Assembly: GCA_047967505.1 (NCBI GenBank)
Contig: CM106541.1
Direction: 5' to 3' (one strand)
Length of the DNA stretch: 64,000 bases
Origin: Dipteris shenzhenensis
Taxonomy: Eukaryota > Polypodiophyta > Polypodiopsida > Gleicheniales
Positions within the stretch are counted from its first letter, which is position 1. Each line of letters opens with the position of its first letter. The notes beneath the pieces were generated by a model, which saw only the letters and a program-made list of their open reading frames with translations, did no database searches and was not told where the DNA came from. The position numbers were made by a program, and so were the translations under genes. Positions 1 to 14,793 of this stretch are shown piece by piece.

Positions 1-1894
1 GTCCATATGATTTGGTCTACCTCTAGAGCTTTATATCATCTCATTTTAATTTAGAAATCTTTTGATTCTATTAGTTGGATCTTCTCTTATTAGTTTGAGT
101 GATTATGTTTTCAATGAGGTTTCCTTGAGTGATTTCTTGAGACAGAGGGCTTTTCTTTTGTGAAAAAGATGCACCACTTATCTCCATTTCTTGTTGCCTT
201 TTGCCTGTTCATTCGTAGCCCTTGTGATGAATAATATTGAGAGACAATCCTTGGTTCTTTAACTTGCAATATTGTCATTTGTTTAAAGGGTTCCATGACT
301 TTTAAAAATCTCATAGGACAAAATGAAGGTTGTAGGAAAAGGAGCATCTTTGCTAGGCACACAGCACCACACAATGAAGGACAATCTCACATCAGTGCCT
401 AGCTATGCACAATGATAGCTATGATACACACACCTAAAAAGACTCAAGATCAACTGTGACACACTCACCACCAACTTTGATGTCAAATTTCATAGAAGCT
501 ATAGCATACAAGCAAAGCATGACACAGGGCCATAGACAATAGCTCCTACAAATAGCATGATGCTCTACAACAAGCTTCAAGTGTAGCATAGAGGGAAGCC
601 TCTACTCAGGGAACAAGGCATTTACATAGCAAGCAAACTAGATCAAATGACTACATGTAAAGCAGGTAGACTAATAGATATTGACCTACACAATATCCAA
701 CCTACCTGCAAGGTCAATGCAAGCTATTCCTAGACAATAGGCCAACAACAAGCTACAACAAGACAATGGCACAGTGCACATGCAAAGACATAGTCAACAC
801 AATGACGAAGCAAGAAATAAAAGCAACCATAGGACAACCACAATGAGCTACACACAAAGTAGCACAAAACGTAGCAGCAAGTCTACCTCAATCAAACAAA
901 TAATCTACATAGCAAGGACACTACATAGAACCTAGGCACATGGCAAATAGGTAAGGTAAAGATATGGTAGGCTAGGCTAAGATTGTGACACATGAAACCA
1001 TGCCACATCAGTAGGCCACATGTCTTCAATGTCATCACCAATGCCTAATTAGCAGTGCAATCAGCTCCATGCCACTTGCCAAGTCATCATGGGACATAGT
1101 AGCGTTATAGCATCAAGTCCATTCACGATGCCATGCTATCATTAACACATCATCACATGCCACATCATTAATTCCATGTCATCAAGCCATGTGAATATGC
1201 CACATCATCAATGCCACCTACGCACACACTACCACACAAGCACACTTTGTTATTAGCAACATGTGAATAGACATTTTTACCACTCCTAAACTCATGCTAG
1301 TGCTTGGTTATCTTACCTGTGCAAGGGCCTTCCTCTTCTATAAGATTCAACTTCTATAATGGCTCGATGATCAAGTCAACTCCTAGTTGGTGTACCACAA
1401 TGCTCAGCATTTGCTTTACTTTTTGCTCATCCTCTTGATCGTTAAGGAAATGGGTGCAACATAATTCCTTCTGCTTGGCAATCTAGTATGCTCACTGAGC
1501 CTTGTTGAGCTCAACTTCTACTTGAAATGAATCAATCTCACCATGCATATGGTATTCATTTTGATAAGGCGAGTTTCCATATCTTGGAAGACTTGAGCTC
1601 CACATCTTTATCCAAGAGAGCCAAGTAAAGATGATGTCGCCACCAAGGATTCAGGTGAAGCTCCATGCTTTTTAAGGGCTAGAGGACGAGAATACTTTCA
1701 GCCACACAAAGAGCTTCTATCAGGTGTGTACCATTAATGCATGTACCATTAAGAAAGACCACATGAAATATTTAGAATGTAAGTTGAGACATGTTGACAT
1801 TATAATGTAAGTTGAGCACTTTGACATTATAATTTTCAGACAATATAAGAGTCTCCTTAGCTTCATTATGGTTCATCAACTTATTAGTTAATAA
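1..1894. other. Non-coding intergenic stretch
   Basis: No open frame here resembles a known protein. About 980-1240 is built from loosely repeated short phrases such as GCCACATCATCAATGCCA, like an old degenerate minisatellite. A short direct repeat (TTGACATTATAAT) occurs twice near 1790-1835. Confidence 0.6.
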
Positions 1895-1967
1895 AGTCCA
1901 ATAATAATTGTTCTTTCCAATCATGCATCCTACTCTCAAATACCAATAGCACATTTGTGTAGTTCCC

Positions 1968-1968
<1 letters not shown>
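1895..1968. repeat. Repeated flank left of a compound microsatellite
   Basis: This block of about 75 bp recurs at 12853-12927 with only a few differences. Both copies run directly into a (CT)n tract at the same base. It is the left part of a repeated module whose right part (2050-2076) is found again at 16095-16121. Confidence 0.8.

Positions 1969-2050
<82 letters not shown>
1969..2050. repeat. Compound microsatellite (CT)n(TA)n(GT)n
   Basis: About 20 bp of CT, 14 bp of TA and 48 bp of GT repeat follow each other without interruption. The tract ends exactly where an integrase reading frame begins. Confidence 0.97.
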
Positions 2051-2053
<3 letters not shown>

Positions 2054-2403
2054 TTATATCAGACCAAGGAGGGCACCTCATTAATTTAGTTATCACCATA
2101 ATGATGAAGGATTTCCTCATCCAGCACACGAAGGCAATGGGCTATTACCCCAAGGTGAATGGTCAAGCTGAAGCAACCAATAAAACTCTCAAAACAATCC
2201 TACATAAGAAATTCAAGGGCAACCAAAATGGTTGGGATCAAAAGTTGCACATAGAACTTTGGGCTTACCACACTACATTCAAGGTCACCACAACACCATT
2301 CCGGTCTCCAAGTAGTGGTGCCGGAGTTCTTGGTACAAAGTTTGTGTGTAGTGGTACAACACACAAATGGCCAAGAAGAAGCCATCAAGAAGCAGCCGCA
2401 TGA
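2050..2403 (+). pseudogene. Ty3/gypsy integrase core fragment
   Basis: The frame reads the integrase core motif SDQGGHL, followed by YYPKVNGQAEATNKTL and an ELWAYHTTFK block. This is the usual order around the second catalytic Asp and the Glu of plant Ty3/gypsy integrases. The catalytic Asp of SDQG and the Glu of QAEATNK are both present. The match begins exactly at the end of a GT microsatellite and fades after the TPFR block, so only about 110 residues remain. The Met start inside the GT repeat is an artefact. RT, RNase H and LTRs are not seen nearby. It is a dead fragment. Confidence 0.85.
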
Positions 2404-3998
<1,595 letters not shown>

Positions 3999-4070
3999 CA
4001 TAATTTTATTTTTTTTCTCATACACCCCTCCTACTCTCTCACTCTATCCCCCACACATGTCAGTATGACC

Positions 4071-4073
<3 letters not shown>

Positions 4074-4130
<57 letters not shown>
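4074..4130. repeat. (CT)n microsatellite
   Basis: Nearly perfect dinucleotide repeat of about 57 bp, ending in a T run. Confidence 0.97.
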
Positions 4131-4135
<5 letters not shown>

Positions 4136-4270
4136 GAGAGCCAGCTTTGCTATGTGAGGCACTTACACACCCACCAAGCATCTCATGGAGAACTCTTTCC
4201 CCCCACCTTATTTATTTGGTATGTGGACCCTCTGTCTTGACTGGAAACTTAGAGAGCAACAAGATACTAG

Positions 4271-4272
<2 letters not shown>

Positions 4273-4326
<54 letters not shown>
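4273..4326. repeat. (CT)n(CA)n microsatellite
   Basis: About 40 bp of CT repeat passes directly into about 14 bp of CA repeat. Confidence 0.97.
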
Positions 4327-4439
4327 AATATACACGCGCGCACACACCCCTCTCAAATTTACTACAATGGACACATGATGTGCCAAAAGCAAAAACTAGA
4401 TTTGGGCACGCAGCTGGATTGAGAAAGAAGATTGCATTC

Positions 4440-4815
4440 TAAGACCAAAGAGCATGCCCTTCCTTGCGCACATAGCAATTTGCATTCCACACATAGCACT
4501 TTGCAAAAGTCATCTTGAAATTCAATATTAAAAATGACAGTAGATGTGCTAGATAATTGGAAAGTATTTTTCACTCGACACATAGCACATAAACAACCAC
4601 ATATTTGTTCGGGGGGAAAGTTGGCATGCTTTCTCTCCAAAAGTGATAAGACCAAAGAACGTGCCCTTCCTTGGTTTTATAGCATGTTGCACTCAAACAC
4701 AAAATAATTTGCATTCATAGTATATGCATAACACATACAAATTTGCATTTTGCACATGGCACTTTGGATATATCATATAACCACATTTGATTAGGGGAGA
4801 GTTGGCACTTGCATA
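4440..4815. repeat. Degenerate two-copy tandem repeat, about 208 bp unit
   Basis: The phrase GACCAAAGA-C-TGCCCTTCCTTG begins at 4443 and again at 4651. Each is followed in the same order by a TTGCATT...CACAT-GCACTTTG block and a GGGGA-AGTTGGCA block. The two units have diverged considerably. Confidence 0.7.
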
Positions 4816-5059
4816 GGTACATAAAATTATGTCATTTTAGACAAAATAGAAGTCAAGATGAATCAATGTACTCGGTACTGAAGGTATTCCAAAACGAGAT
4901 ACAGGAGAGGCTTTCCCGTTTTATTGATATACTATACACATAAAATTTTGGCGAGCAAGAAATCATGTGTAGAAAGAGAAGCACCAAACAAATTTTGAAT
5001 TAAGGCTCATGATTTGCCCCGTAATGGGACCCTCTACTGAAGATTTAATTCTTGAAACC

Positions 5060-5386
5060 CACAATTCTTGGTTAAGAAAGGTACCCACTACATTCAATTC
5101 ATCTCCTCTCACACAAGTGGCTTTCATCATGGTGGAAAAAAATCTACAATGACAATCTTTGAAGATTCAACGAGCAACTCCAAGACACGAATATGCAAGA
5201 AAAAGAAGACAAATGAAAGTCGTGTGGCTTATTGATTTAGCAACACTTACTAGCTATGTAACCAATGTAAGGTGGCGCTTGTAGCCATCACTAAGAGAAC
5301 AAGGATTTGCATTCCATGCAATTCCAGTAAGACCAACCTTTCACATGCAATGACATGAACAAAAAACTAACAATAAGAATGAATTC
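5060..5386. repeat. Copy of the exon 6 / intron 6 block of the ABC gene
   Basis: This block of about 325 bp matches 9337-9663 along its whole length at roughly 90 percent by eye. The source covers intron 6, exon 6 and part of intron 5 of the ABCI11-like gene. The copy lies about 3.4 kb beyond that gene's stop codon in the same orientation. Many differences are C to T or G to A relative to the source, as expected for methylated cytosines decaying. Confidence 0.9.
5251..5337 (-). pseudogene. Dead copy of ABCI11-like exon 6
   Basis: The 87-nt exon, with the ABC signature LSDGYKR, is still readable on the minus strand. Several codons have changed: an Arg at the PRS position is Cys, one Arg of KRR is His, and the Gln codon near the exon end is now a TAG stop. 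Both splice dinucleotides remain. No other exon of the gene is copied with it, so it cannot make an ABC protein. Confidence 0.88.
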
Positions 5387-5520
5387 CTTTCAGCCTTGGA
5401 TGAAACTCGCAATTCGGATGAAGGAAGAACGAACTTGTATTTGCAAGACTAAAGTACATTTATGGAAAATAAAATATGGGCTGGTAAAGTCCGATACATT
5501 TAGAAACTTAAAGATGAAAC

Positions 5521-5522
<2 letters not shown>

Positions 5523-5570
<48 letters not shown>
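5523..5570. repeat. (GA)n microsatellite
   Basis: About 48 bp of pure GA repeat. Confidence 0.97.
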
Positions 5571-5572
<2 letters not shown>

Positions 5573-7388
5573 ATCAAAACGAGTACCCCACACACCCCTA
5601 ATTACATTAGAACAACTGTAAAAAAGAACTCTGCATACTCTAAGTATTCAGTCCACATCATCAAATGAACTACATAACAAAGCAAAGGCATAAACCTAGT
5701 TATTATTACAACACAACTACTTGAACAACATAAAATGAAGCGTCAATGTGAGGAAATTGCTCTTAGTTTTGGGAACATGTGAGTATAAATGTTTGTTCGT
5801 ATTTTGGACAAGAATTGGCAAACGATTGGGACGCCAGAGTTTGTATGTATGAAATTCTTTCCATCTTATTGTGCCTCCATGATGTCTGTTCTTGGTAAGC
5901 TCGTTTGTGGGTTCCTTGAGCAAGCAAAGCCGTCCGGTTTGTTCGTCGCACAAGCCCAAGATCAATATTCTGCAAGCCTAAGTTGGCATGCGACAAAGGG
6001 ATCTCGAATGTGTTCCACTTGGTAGCTCCAATGAGCTCGCAAGCTATGGCTATAGGAGATGAATGATAAAGAGGAAGACGATTTGCAGCTGAATTAGGTG
6101 TGTTGTTATCACTACAAACAAATCATAGGTGATTTTTTCTTTTTTGGAAAGCAGACCCCATCCTAAAAGGCTAGATGTATGTATTTCCGTCCAATTGAGC
6201 AATGGCTTGATATTGTGATGGACCACAACAAGACTGTGATGGTGGAATCTGAAATCAAGTCATGCGTGATTTGAAAGTAGAATCTTGCTTACATGTGCGC
6301 TGAATCATGCGTGAGGAGCATGCTTTGACAAAATGGAAGACGCATTGTTTCTGGGGACAAGGATGGCTTCATTCACTAAGTTAAATGATCCATAGCAAAA
6401 ATAGAATGTCTTCCATTGCTGCCAAAGATTTGCAAAGATCATTGCACTTAGAAGTACTCTGCCCATGTACTTGGTTAGTAGACGCACCAGCAAAATGGAA
6501 CAAGTTTAATTTGCAAGGAATCCACCAATGCATCATGTGTTTTCCAATGGTTGGAGCTCTCGATCTCCCAAACTCTATTGTACTGCGCTGTTGGGAAAGC
6601 CTAACTTAGAATGATCCATTACATTAGCTCCTATTGGTCATGCATAAGCATTCTATTCACTCGATCCATTCTCCTTCGAGTGAGGACGTCTTCAATTGTA
6701 AGTTGGAAGAGGTTGGCCAATCAATCCATAGAAAGTAAACTGCTCGAGTAACTTTGCCCAGACTGAAAGTCAAAGTGTGATATGATTGATGCTCCCATCT
6801 CGTTTGTGTAACATGGAATGAAATGACCCTCTTGGAATAAAAACAAAGTGTCACAGTTCTTTTCGAACAATTTCTAAGGAGCAAAAGTGTTTCTTTAAGA
6901 ATGTTTATTCATTGGAGTCTTGGGCTGTCGCAGTCCGTAACAAGCTACGTGCCTAAAATAATGAATCTAAGGCTATGGAAGACGACATAGCTAGGTAGGT
7001 GTGTATAATAAGCAAACGAAAAAAATAGCCATCAAGCTCTAAAAAGAGCAACATGTGGCTAAAGAAGAACTTGAATTTTCAATTGATGGCACTACGTTGC
7101 CTACTTAATGTAAAAGTAAAAAACAATTGTTATGATGCATAAATATACATACAATGTGAAGGAAAGCAAGCTTGATTCTCAAGATTCTAGTTCATGTCTC
7201 AAGCCATATACACGTGTTGAACCCTCACCTTGAGAACCTTTTTGTCTTCAAAAACCCGACAATGCAACCTTTCCAATGCTTTGATTGATGCTATTGTACC
7301 AAGCCAAGTGATTGTGAAAAAGTTCTATATTTCAAGTAGTTAGACAAAAATTTCACTAGGTGGTGTGGTTGAAGGAGATATTTACTAT
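5571..7388. other. No gene recognised
   Basis: Short frames exist on both strands (for example 5789-6025 plus and 6657-6884 minus). None shows a domain, and neighbouring frames do not join into a longer protein. Confidence 0.45.
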
Positions 7389-7819
7389 TGAATTACCAAG
7401 AATGTTTTGGAGCTGTTCTACCTTGTTTTGGATACTACCTTCACTCACCCTATTGCTCAAGTAATCGGTTGCAAAAGATATTAACATGTGTAGGAGATTC
7501 TAAATTTACTTGTTGAGACCAAATTTTTTGGGATTAACATCGTAATATAACCAAGTTTCATTGAATATTCCAAAGTTTATCTTAGAAGGGGTGATCACAC
7601 ATCTTGAATTACCAAGAATGTTTTGGAGCTGTTCTACGTTGTTTTGGATACTTACCTTCACTCACCCTATCACTGAAGGAATCGGTGGCAAAAGATATTA
7701 ACGTGTAGGAGATTCTAAATTTATTTGTTGAGACCGAATTTTTTGGGATTAACATCGTAATATAACCAAGTTTCATTGAATATTCCAAAGTTTATCTTAG
7801 AAGGGGTGATCACACATCC
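7389..7819. repeat. Two-copy tandem duplication, 216 bp unit
   Basis: Unit 1 (7389-7604) and unit 2 (7605-7819) are nearly identical, with differences at scattered bases and small indels. The boundary is a direct head-to-tail join. No coding content was recognised. Confidence 0.93.
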
Positions 7820-8749
7820 AATGTTATCATTTCTCTATCTAAACCTTGTCTGGTCTGCGTGAAGTTTAAAATAATTATTGTTGGAATTAAAATATCTTGA
7901 AATGCGCTTCTGCAATAGCACATCTCTAATAGATCCCCCCTTTCATCAATAATTAACAGAGAAAAATCAAAGGATCCTAACAAGTCTAATAGTACAAGTA
8001 GCTGCTCTACTTTTTAGGCTACCCAACTTCAACAAACAAATCTTCCTTGGAAAAAGATGTGAAACTTGAATGCTCAATTTTAGAGATCATTATTCAACCA
8101 TGGGATTCACTCCTAAAGGTAAGAGGCTATTTAAATTTCTAAGCACTTCAATTGGTTCTTCCTTGCCAAGGCTTTGTCAGTTAAGCAAGCATCACATATT
8201 ATAGCCCAAAGGATCTATGGCCTTGTCTCCAGCAGTTCTGCTTCAATGAGTCGTCCTTCCCTTGCACAAAAGGTACAAAACCTCAATATTTACTTTTTAA
8301 GGCCATTATGACAACCACTCCTATCCAATATCTCAGCGATTTGTTGTCGACAGGCCAAAAAAGTATGGAATATGTAGCTAGAGATTACAGCATGGCTTTT
8401 TCCTCAGACAACGGCTGACATGTCCTTGTGGGTAGAGCCTATGGGGCAGCTACCATAGACTGATCACTTTTGTATTACACATTTTCATGTCTTCACTGCA
8501 GCAAAGAAAGTTAAACAGACTGTACATGTAGACTAGAAGTCTCAATTTGTCCTTTAACTTCTACAAATTTTATACACAGTAATGACTAATATACAAAATT
8601 TAATCTATTCAAACTCCAGTCCAGTGAGGTTACCTCCCTCCCAGCTCTTGGAAATGAGGTTTTTAATTTTCCTTGATTTATTGTTCAACCAGCATGATGT
8701 TTACCAGTTTTGTAATCATGTTGCATTCCTCTCCTTCACAAGGCAGCTG

Positions 8750-9613
8750 TTATGACATGATGGATTCCTCAGTCAAGCGACCACCAGGGTCCATACGCCA
8801 AGCCCTATCCACCAGTGGCGCCAATTCCCTGCAAAAATTAGTTCCCAGATCAGCCTTGAAGTTTTGTATAGACAAGATGATGCCCAAGAAGCTAAGGTGG
8901 AGCTAGGCACACTGATCATTTTCTGAAACAAAACAGCAGGGATCATGACTAAATACATACATACAGCAGTTGTTGTAGATAAAAAATTTGATTCAAGGAA
9001 AAGAAACTGCTCAAGACTTTTAAAAACTGCATGTGAAATTTATAATGGACATAAAAGCAGACTTTCATACTTTAGATCATGACTGACAACCACCAAGGTT
9101 ATCTCTTGCTTTAGGCTGGCAAGTATCTTCACAACATCTAATCTTGCTCTCCAGTCTGCCAATAGTAATGACTATCAAACACTCAAAACCAAAAAAGAAA
9201 TGGAAAGTACACCCTTGCAATAACAATCATAAAATAAAAGATTATGAGGCCAACATTGAAGTCTGCTTTTAAAAGACAAGTTACCTAACCCAGCAAGAGG
9301 CTCATCTAGTAGCAAAAGATCTGGCTTGCGCACCTGTACAATTCTGGTTAATAAAGGCACCCACTACATTCAATTCATCTCCTCTCACACAAGTGGCTTT
9401 CATCATGGTGGGAAAAATCTTACAATGACAATCTTTGAAGATTCAACGAGCAACTCCGAGACGCGAATACACAAGAAAAAGAAGACAAATGAAAGTCGTG
9501 TGGCTTACTGATTCAGCAACACTTACTAGCTGTGCAGCCAATGCAAGGCGCCGCTTGTAGCCATCACTGAGAGAACGAGGATTTGCATTCCATGCAATTC
9601 CAGTAAGACCAAC
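8750..9613 (-). CDS. ABCI11: ABCI11-like exons 6-9 (signature, Walker B, H-loop, C-terminus)
   Basis: Exon 6 (9613-9527) is exactly 29 codons and carries LSDGYKRRLALA. Exon 7 (9333-9285) carries LLLLDEPLAGL and ends one base into the Asp of the D-loop. Exon 8 (9155-9071) supplies the rest of that Asp, then WRARLDVV and the SHDL H-loop. Exon 9 (8828-8750) gives ELAPLVDRAWRM-PGGRL and a TAA stop at 8750-8752. Introns are 193, 129 and 242 nt with GT-AG ends. Confidence 0.93.
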
Positions 9614-12600
9614 CTTTCACATGCACCGACATGAACAGAAAACTAACAATAAGAATGACTTCCCAGCAGCCTTATCTTATGGTGAAGAATGCTATAATTG
9701 ACTATGGTCTGAAAACACGCAACTTCCCTCTTCCATAGCAAAACAGGGCAATATAAAAGAAACAACATTGCGAATGATTTCCATGCAAACTCTCTCGTGC
9801 AGTGGCACAACTTGAAAAATATTAGTAAAGATTCTGTAGAGTCCATACTGCAGCACACACACTGACAGAATTCATTGTCAAGTTTGAAAATACACTGACA
9901 GAATTCATTGTCAAGTTTGAAAAGGCGAATACAAGGACAAACAAGAGTCCCTGTGGCAGATGCAACATATCTACTAAAATAAACATGTAGTATGAACATC
10001 AAGGTGCAGCAATCAAGACTAAGACCAGGAGTTAATTGTCACAGATATGACAAATGACAATGCTAATTTTTTCTTCAAACAGACACCCTAGCTCAAAGCC
10101 ATGTTCTCACTCAGGGCAGCAGAGGAGATAAATTTCATATTTTTAGATCCATCGGTCAGGGCTTCCGGCTTTCTTTATCTCCTCGTAGCTGAGGCAATGA
10201 GTCACTTCCTCCACTTGCAAACACAGATTACTGCCATCTTCACATCAGGAATAACAAGGAATTTCTTGAGAATGAGCTTGCGGATGATAGAGCTATATTC
10301 ATAGAGGCCTCTCTCAGGAATTCGTTGGATGAATAGGGTTCAATAACAACCTGTTAGCCCCCATATGCCGAGTGCAATGGGGCTTGATACCTGTAGTAAT
10401 ATGTGGGCACATGAAGAGTAGTAGTGGAGACTGCCACTTGGGCAGCAGACATGCTGCCACTGGGCAGCAACAGATAGTCCTTCTTGAGTTTGGTTTAGGG
10501 CAGCCAATGAGGCCACCCTGGTCAACAGATATGGCTAATAGTGAGCCCTTAGTCTGGGCTGATTATGGGCCTGAATATAGCCCAGCCAAGTGTCTATTGG
10601 GCTGGAGCAGGACAGCTCTGAATGGGCCTGGGTTGGAGCTAGCAATGGGACTTAGTAGTGTTCGGCAGAGACTGGTGAGGGCTGCAAAGGACCAGTACTG
10701 GTCGGGAGAAGTTAAGGTCTGCATCTGGTTGGCAGTACAGATGCTGGGGCAGCAGATCTGCAAGGGAGATGGGCCAATGGATGCATGCCACATCGCAGAA
10801 TGGGCCAGGACCAGCAGCAGACTGCACAAAGCAGTAGGATACAGCAGGTGCATAGATAGGCAGAAGATAGGGTCTATCAGGTCGACAGAGGACCAGACCT
10901 GGTCTGCTGGCAGCAGAAATAGTCAGCTGAATTGGACTCGGGGTTGCTGATCTGGTCAGCCAAATCAGGGAGACCCAGAGCCCTATAGAACAGCCCACTG
11001 GTAGTAGTCCTATCCAAGATCTCCTTCAGGTCTAACTGGAGCTGGCCCCCATCATCTGTCAAACACTAGAGCTGAGTCCCTGCTGACCTGAGGGCTGTAG
11101 TCTGCAAAAACTACCATGTCATCCTGTCACCACTACTACAGCCAAGGGGGCTCAAGAGGAGTGAGACGAGAATTCTGCTTGTTTAATATCCATCGCATCT
11201 AAGTCAAGTCTATCTATCTGCTAACCACTGTAAGTAAGGCTTCTACTCCCTGACCCCCTCAATGGAAGCCAGATACTGCCGAAGTGCAGGTGCTCTCCCA
11301 TGGAGGGTCTACCTGTGCTATAGCACGCTCTACTCAGCAACTGAAATGCCACCTATAACCTCCTCCTCCTAGTGTACAAATGCTCTCCAGGTTATAATAA
11401 TAGTGAATGTAAATACATACATAACCTTGATCACCGTGATTAGGAATAGGCATTTTTTTAACACAAGGCTATCTCCAATACACAAAAGGTTGAGGGATCA
11501 TCATACCGCAGACGACACCTGATGGAGACGGAGAAAAAGCTGCTGTGCTATGTAAGGATCTTGAGACCGGGTGGGCCATCCAAAGGTCAACTCCTCCAAA
11601 ACTGTATCAGCTAAAAAATACCTACAAAAACAACCCCCCCCCCCCCAAAAAAAAAAAAGGCAAACCAAAGCAATATATGAATGTGACAAGAATGGTTTCT
11701 CACAAGGCATTCAAGTATCTCCCCTCAAATTTATTTGACTCTGAGTGCAAGCAGAATGTATTCAGACAGAAATCTGATAAAGAAAAAGTTGTCAGTCAAC
11801 AGCATCTGGAAATCCAATCACTTGAAACTTACTGAATCACAATTAGCACAGAACAGATGTCACAATAATATTAAAAGAAGAAGACACTATATCATTAAGC
11901 ATTCCTCATCTTAACATAAACTGGATCTGAGAACCCCAAAAAAAAAACTAAAAGGCTCTCCAGCCCTCCAAAAATTAAGTTACTTCATGCTACTGCCAGA
12001 TTAACATGATTCACATCTTTAGAGCACCTCGGCTAATGAACTAGAGATATTTTTAAAAAATAGATCAAATCACAAAAAGGACCCTTGAGATACTTCAACT
12101 ATCTTTACTCCATGTAAGCATTCCATCCAATTCAATCAATGCATCAGTGCTGGAAATGCATTCGCCTGCTGAGTCCCCCAAACTTACAGTGACCTTATCA
12201 TCAAATTCGCATAGCCCATTTCATTAAGCAAAAGACCAGTTATAACAATATCATTTCAGTTTTATTGCCACTGATTGGTGTCGTTACGTAAAAGTGCAGA
12301 GCACAGAGGCATAAATGCCCAAGTTTGCCAACACATTTTTATTTCACAAAACACAATGCATGAACAAGAACTGTTGATTCAATCCTTGCATAATCTTATA
12401 GATAAGGCCAACCAGGATTCTATTCCGGCAAGAAGAAGTTTGGATGAAATCAGTCCAGCAAGAAGCAGCTAGATCGGGAGACTATTGACAAATACAAGAA
12501 AGAGGGCTTGTGTATCAGATGTGATGGCGCTCATAAATTCTTAGAATGCCCCTTACGTAAGGGAAAAGACCAGAAACCGGGACAACCTACAGAAGGTAAA

Positions 12601-12923
12601 AGGCCAGCAAAAGTAAAGGCTGTTTTGGAAGAGATTGAAGGTGATGAGGGACCCCAAAAACAGCTCCTGAAGGCGTGGGGTTGGGTTGGTGACAAACCTT
12701 TCCTATTTCTTTTTGATCCAGGTTCCACTGATAACATCATTTCTCCAGAGTTAGCTTCTTTCCTTGGGATTGTTCCGACTAGTACGCAAGGGAAGAGAGC
12801 TTCAGCGGCTTTCCGGGACGCCCTGATGAACGTAGTCACACCAGTGGGATGAAGTCAAACAATAATTGTTCTTTCCAATCATGCATCCTACTCTCAAATA
12901 GCAATAGCACATTTGTGTAGTTC

Positions 12924-12963
<40 letters not shown>

Positions 12964-14745
12964 CACTTTTGATGGACAGATTATTGAATATGTCAGTGCC
13001 TCCAAGTATTTGGCGATTGACATCCCAGCGGATCACAGATGGTGGCAATGCATACACAGAAGAATGGATACTGGTTGAGGGAAACACTACCAGTTTGAGA
13101 ATGACTGCAAGCACACTGACACCAGGAATTGGAAATTTCGAAATGTATTGTTTGATGCATATGTAGTGCAGACAGTGTTATATGGAGTGGAAGTATGGGG
13201 AGGCAGTATTTCAGCATCTACATGGAATGAGATTGAAAAAAATGCAGAAAGCATTTCTATGCAGGCACCTTGGTGTCAAACCCACTACCCCATACTCAGT
13301 GCTTCTATTGGAAACAGGTAGGAGGCCGATCGAATTTCATGCATTGATCAGAGTTATGCAATATTTGCTAGAGGTGCAGCAAATGCCACCAGATAGACTA
13401 CCTTATAGAGCATGGACTGCCAGCACAAAGCTTCAAAAGAATCACAAAAGTAAGATCATTTGTACAGGGTGGGCAACAAACATAAGGAAAATGGTTCAGC
13501 TGATGGAAAGTAGATGCATACTTGACCATGCCGCCTGGAAAGGTCACCATGCAAGAAATTCAAATGTCCCTTCTGAGCACTTTGCAGACCCACTAGTTGA
13601 CAAATGAAAAGAGGACAAAGATGGAGTATTATCAAGACAACATAAACCCTTCATGTTGGTCTACATACATGTCCATGGAGCCCTCTGCTCAGCCCTACAT
13701 TAGCACACCTATTCCCCTTCTCTATTGCAGGAATATAGCCAAGTTTCGCACCAGATCTCATACGCTTGTTATAGAGAAGGGAGCTTGGATGCATCAGCCC
13801 AAACACACCAGAGTTTGTACTCTGTGCGACTTGCAGTTAGTTGAGACGGAGGCACATGTAGCTTTACAGTGCCCCTGATATGCACATATCAGGGAGGACT
13901 ACCAACAGATACTGGAAGACTCCGCTCAGTTGACATCAGTTCTCTCCACTGCCTCTCCAGCAGTGTTGGAATCTTTTGTCACCCGTCTTTTTACATGTCG
14001 TCAGGAACTCATAGATTCCTGACCCCTCTTTTTCAGAAGACTTTCTTTACATTGTATTGAGATGGTCCCATGGGTCATTTTTGGCCCCTCGTGGTCACTA
14101 CCACTACCTCTTCAGAGACAGCTCCGGGCTCCTTTCCAAATTCCTCGCCTACCTAAATCAAAGATGCCTCGCGGCCTTCATTCACAAGGGGGTCCGACAC
14201 AGAGAGTACTTACTCAGGCGATGGGGCTTGGCCACATCATCAAACACCTCTCAGAGCAGGATCACAGAGTTCTTCCCATCAAGTGACATTGATCATCCAG
14301 TCTCTAGCCGCAGACGTGACAAAGACCCCGACCCAACGACCACAACACGACACACGAGACATCGAGGGGACATGACTCTGGGGGATCTCCCGTCATCGTT
14401 TAGACCCGAGATACGTCCCACGGGAGTCACTGTGGCTTTGGTCTTGCGTCGAGCCTCGTCCAAGAGACCGAGACGCACGGCACCCCTTGACGGGTGCCAA
14501 CTTCCCATCATCGGCTATGCACCAGCCAGGGCGACATGACATACGGAGGATTCCGCTCCGCTCCAGTCCTTTTCTTTTTATTGTTACATCCAGATGTATT
14601 TAATTATGTATGATCAGACTTAGGATTCAGCACGGGTGACGATGCTCATTTCAGTAGCTTCACCCTTACTGTGATTTGTATCAGGTTTTCTTTCAGTCTC
14701 ATAGACCCATCAGTCTTCCGAAGTCTTCAATAAAATTTCGCTCTT

Positions 14746-14793
<48 letters not shown>

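Noticed and set aside
2002-2049. Met-Cys-Val repeat as N-terminus of the integrase frame
   Set aside because: It is the GT microsatellite read in frame; integrase similarity starts only at 2050.
10372-10998. 192-aa plus frame and 119-aa minus frame in G-rich DNA
   Set aside because: Both strands are open because of composition. No domain, and it lies inside a well-supported intron.
14057-14539. 160-aa plus frame with Arg/Thr-rich tail
   Set aside because: It lies in the 3' region of a LINE just after its Cys/His tail. Two frames are open there because of GC content, and no motif is seen.
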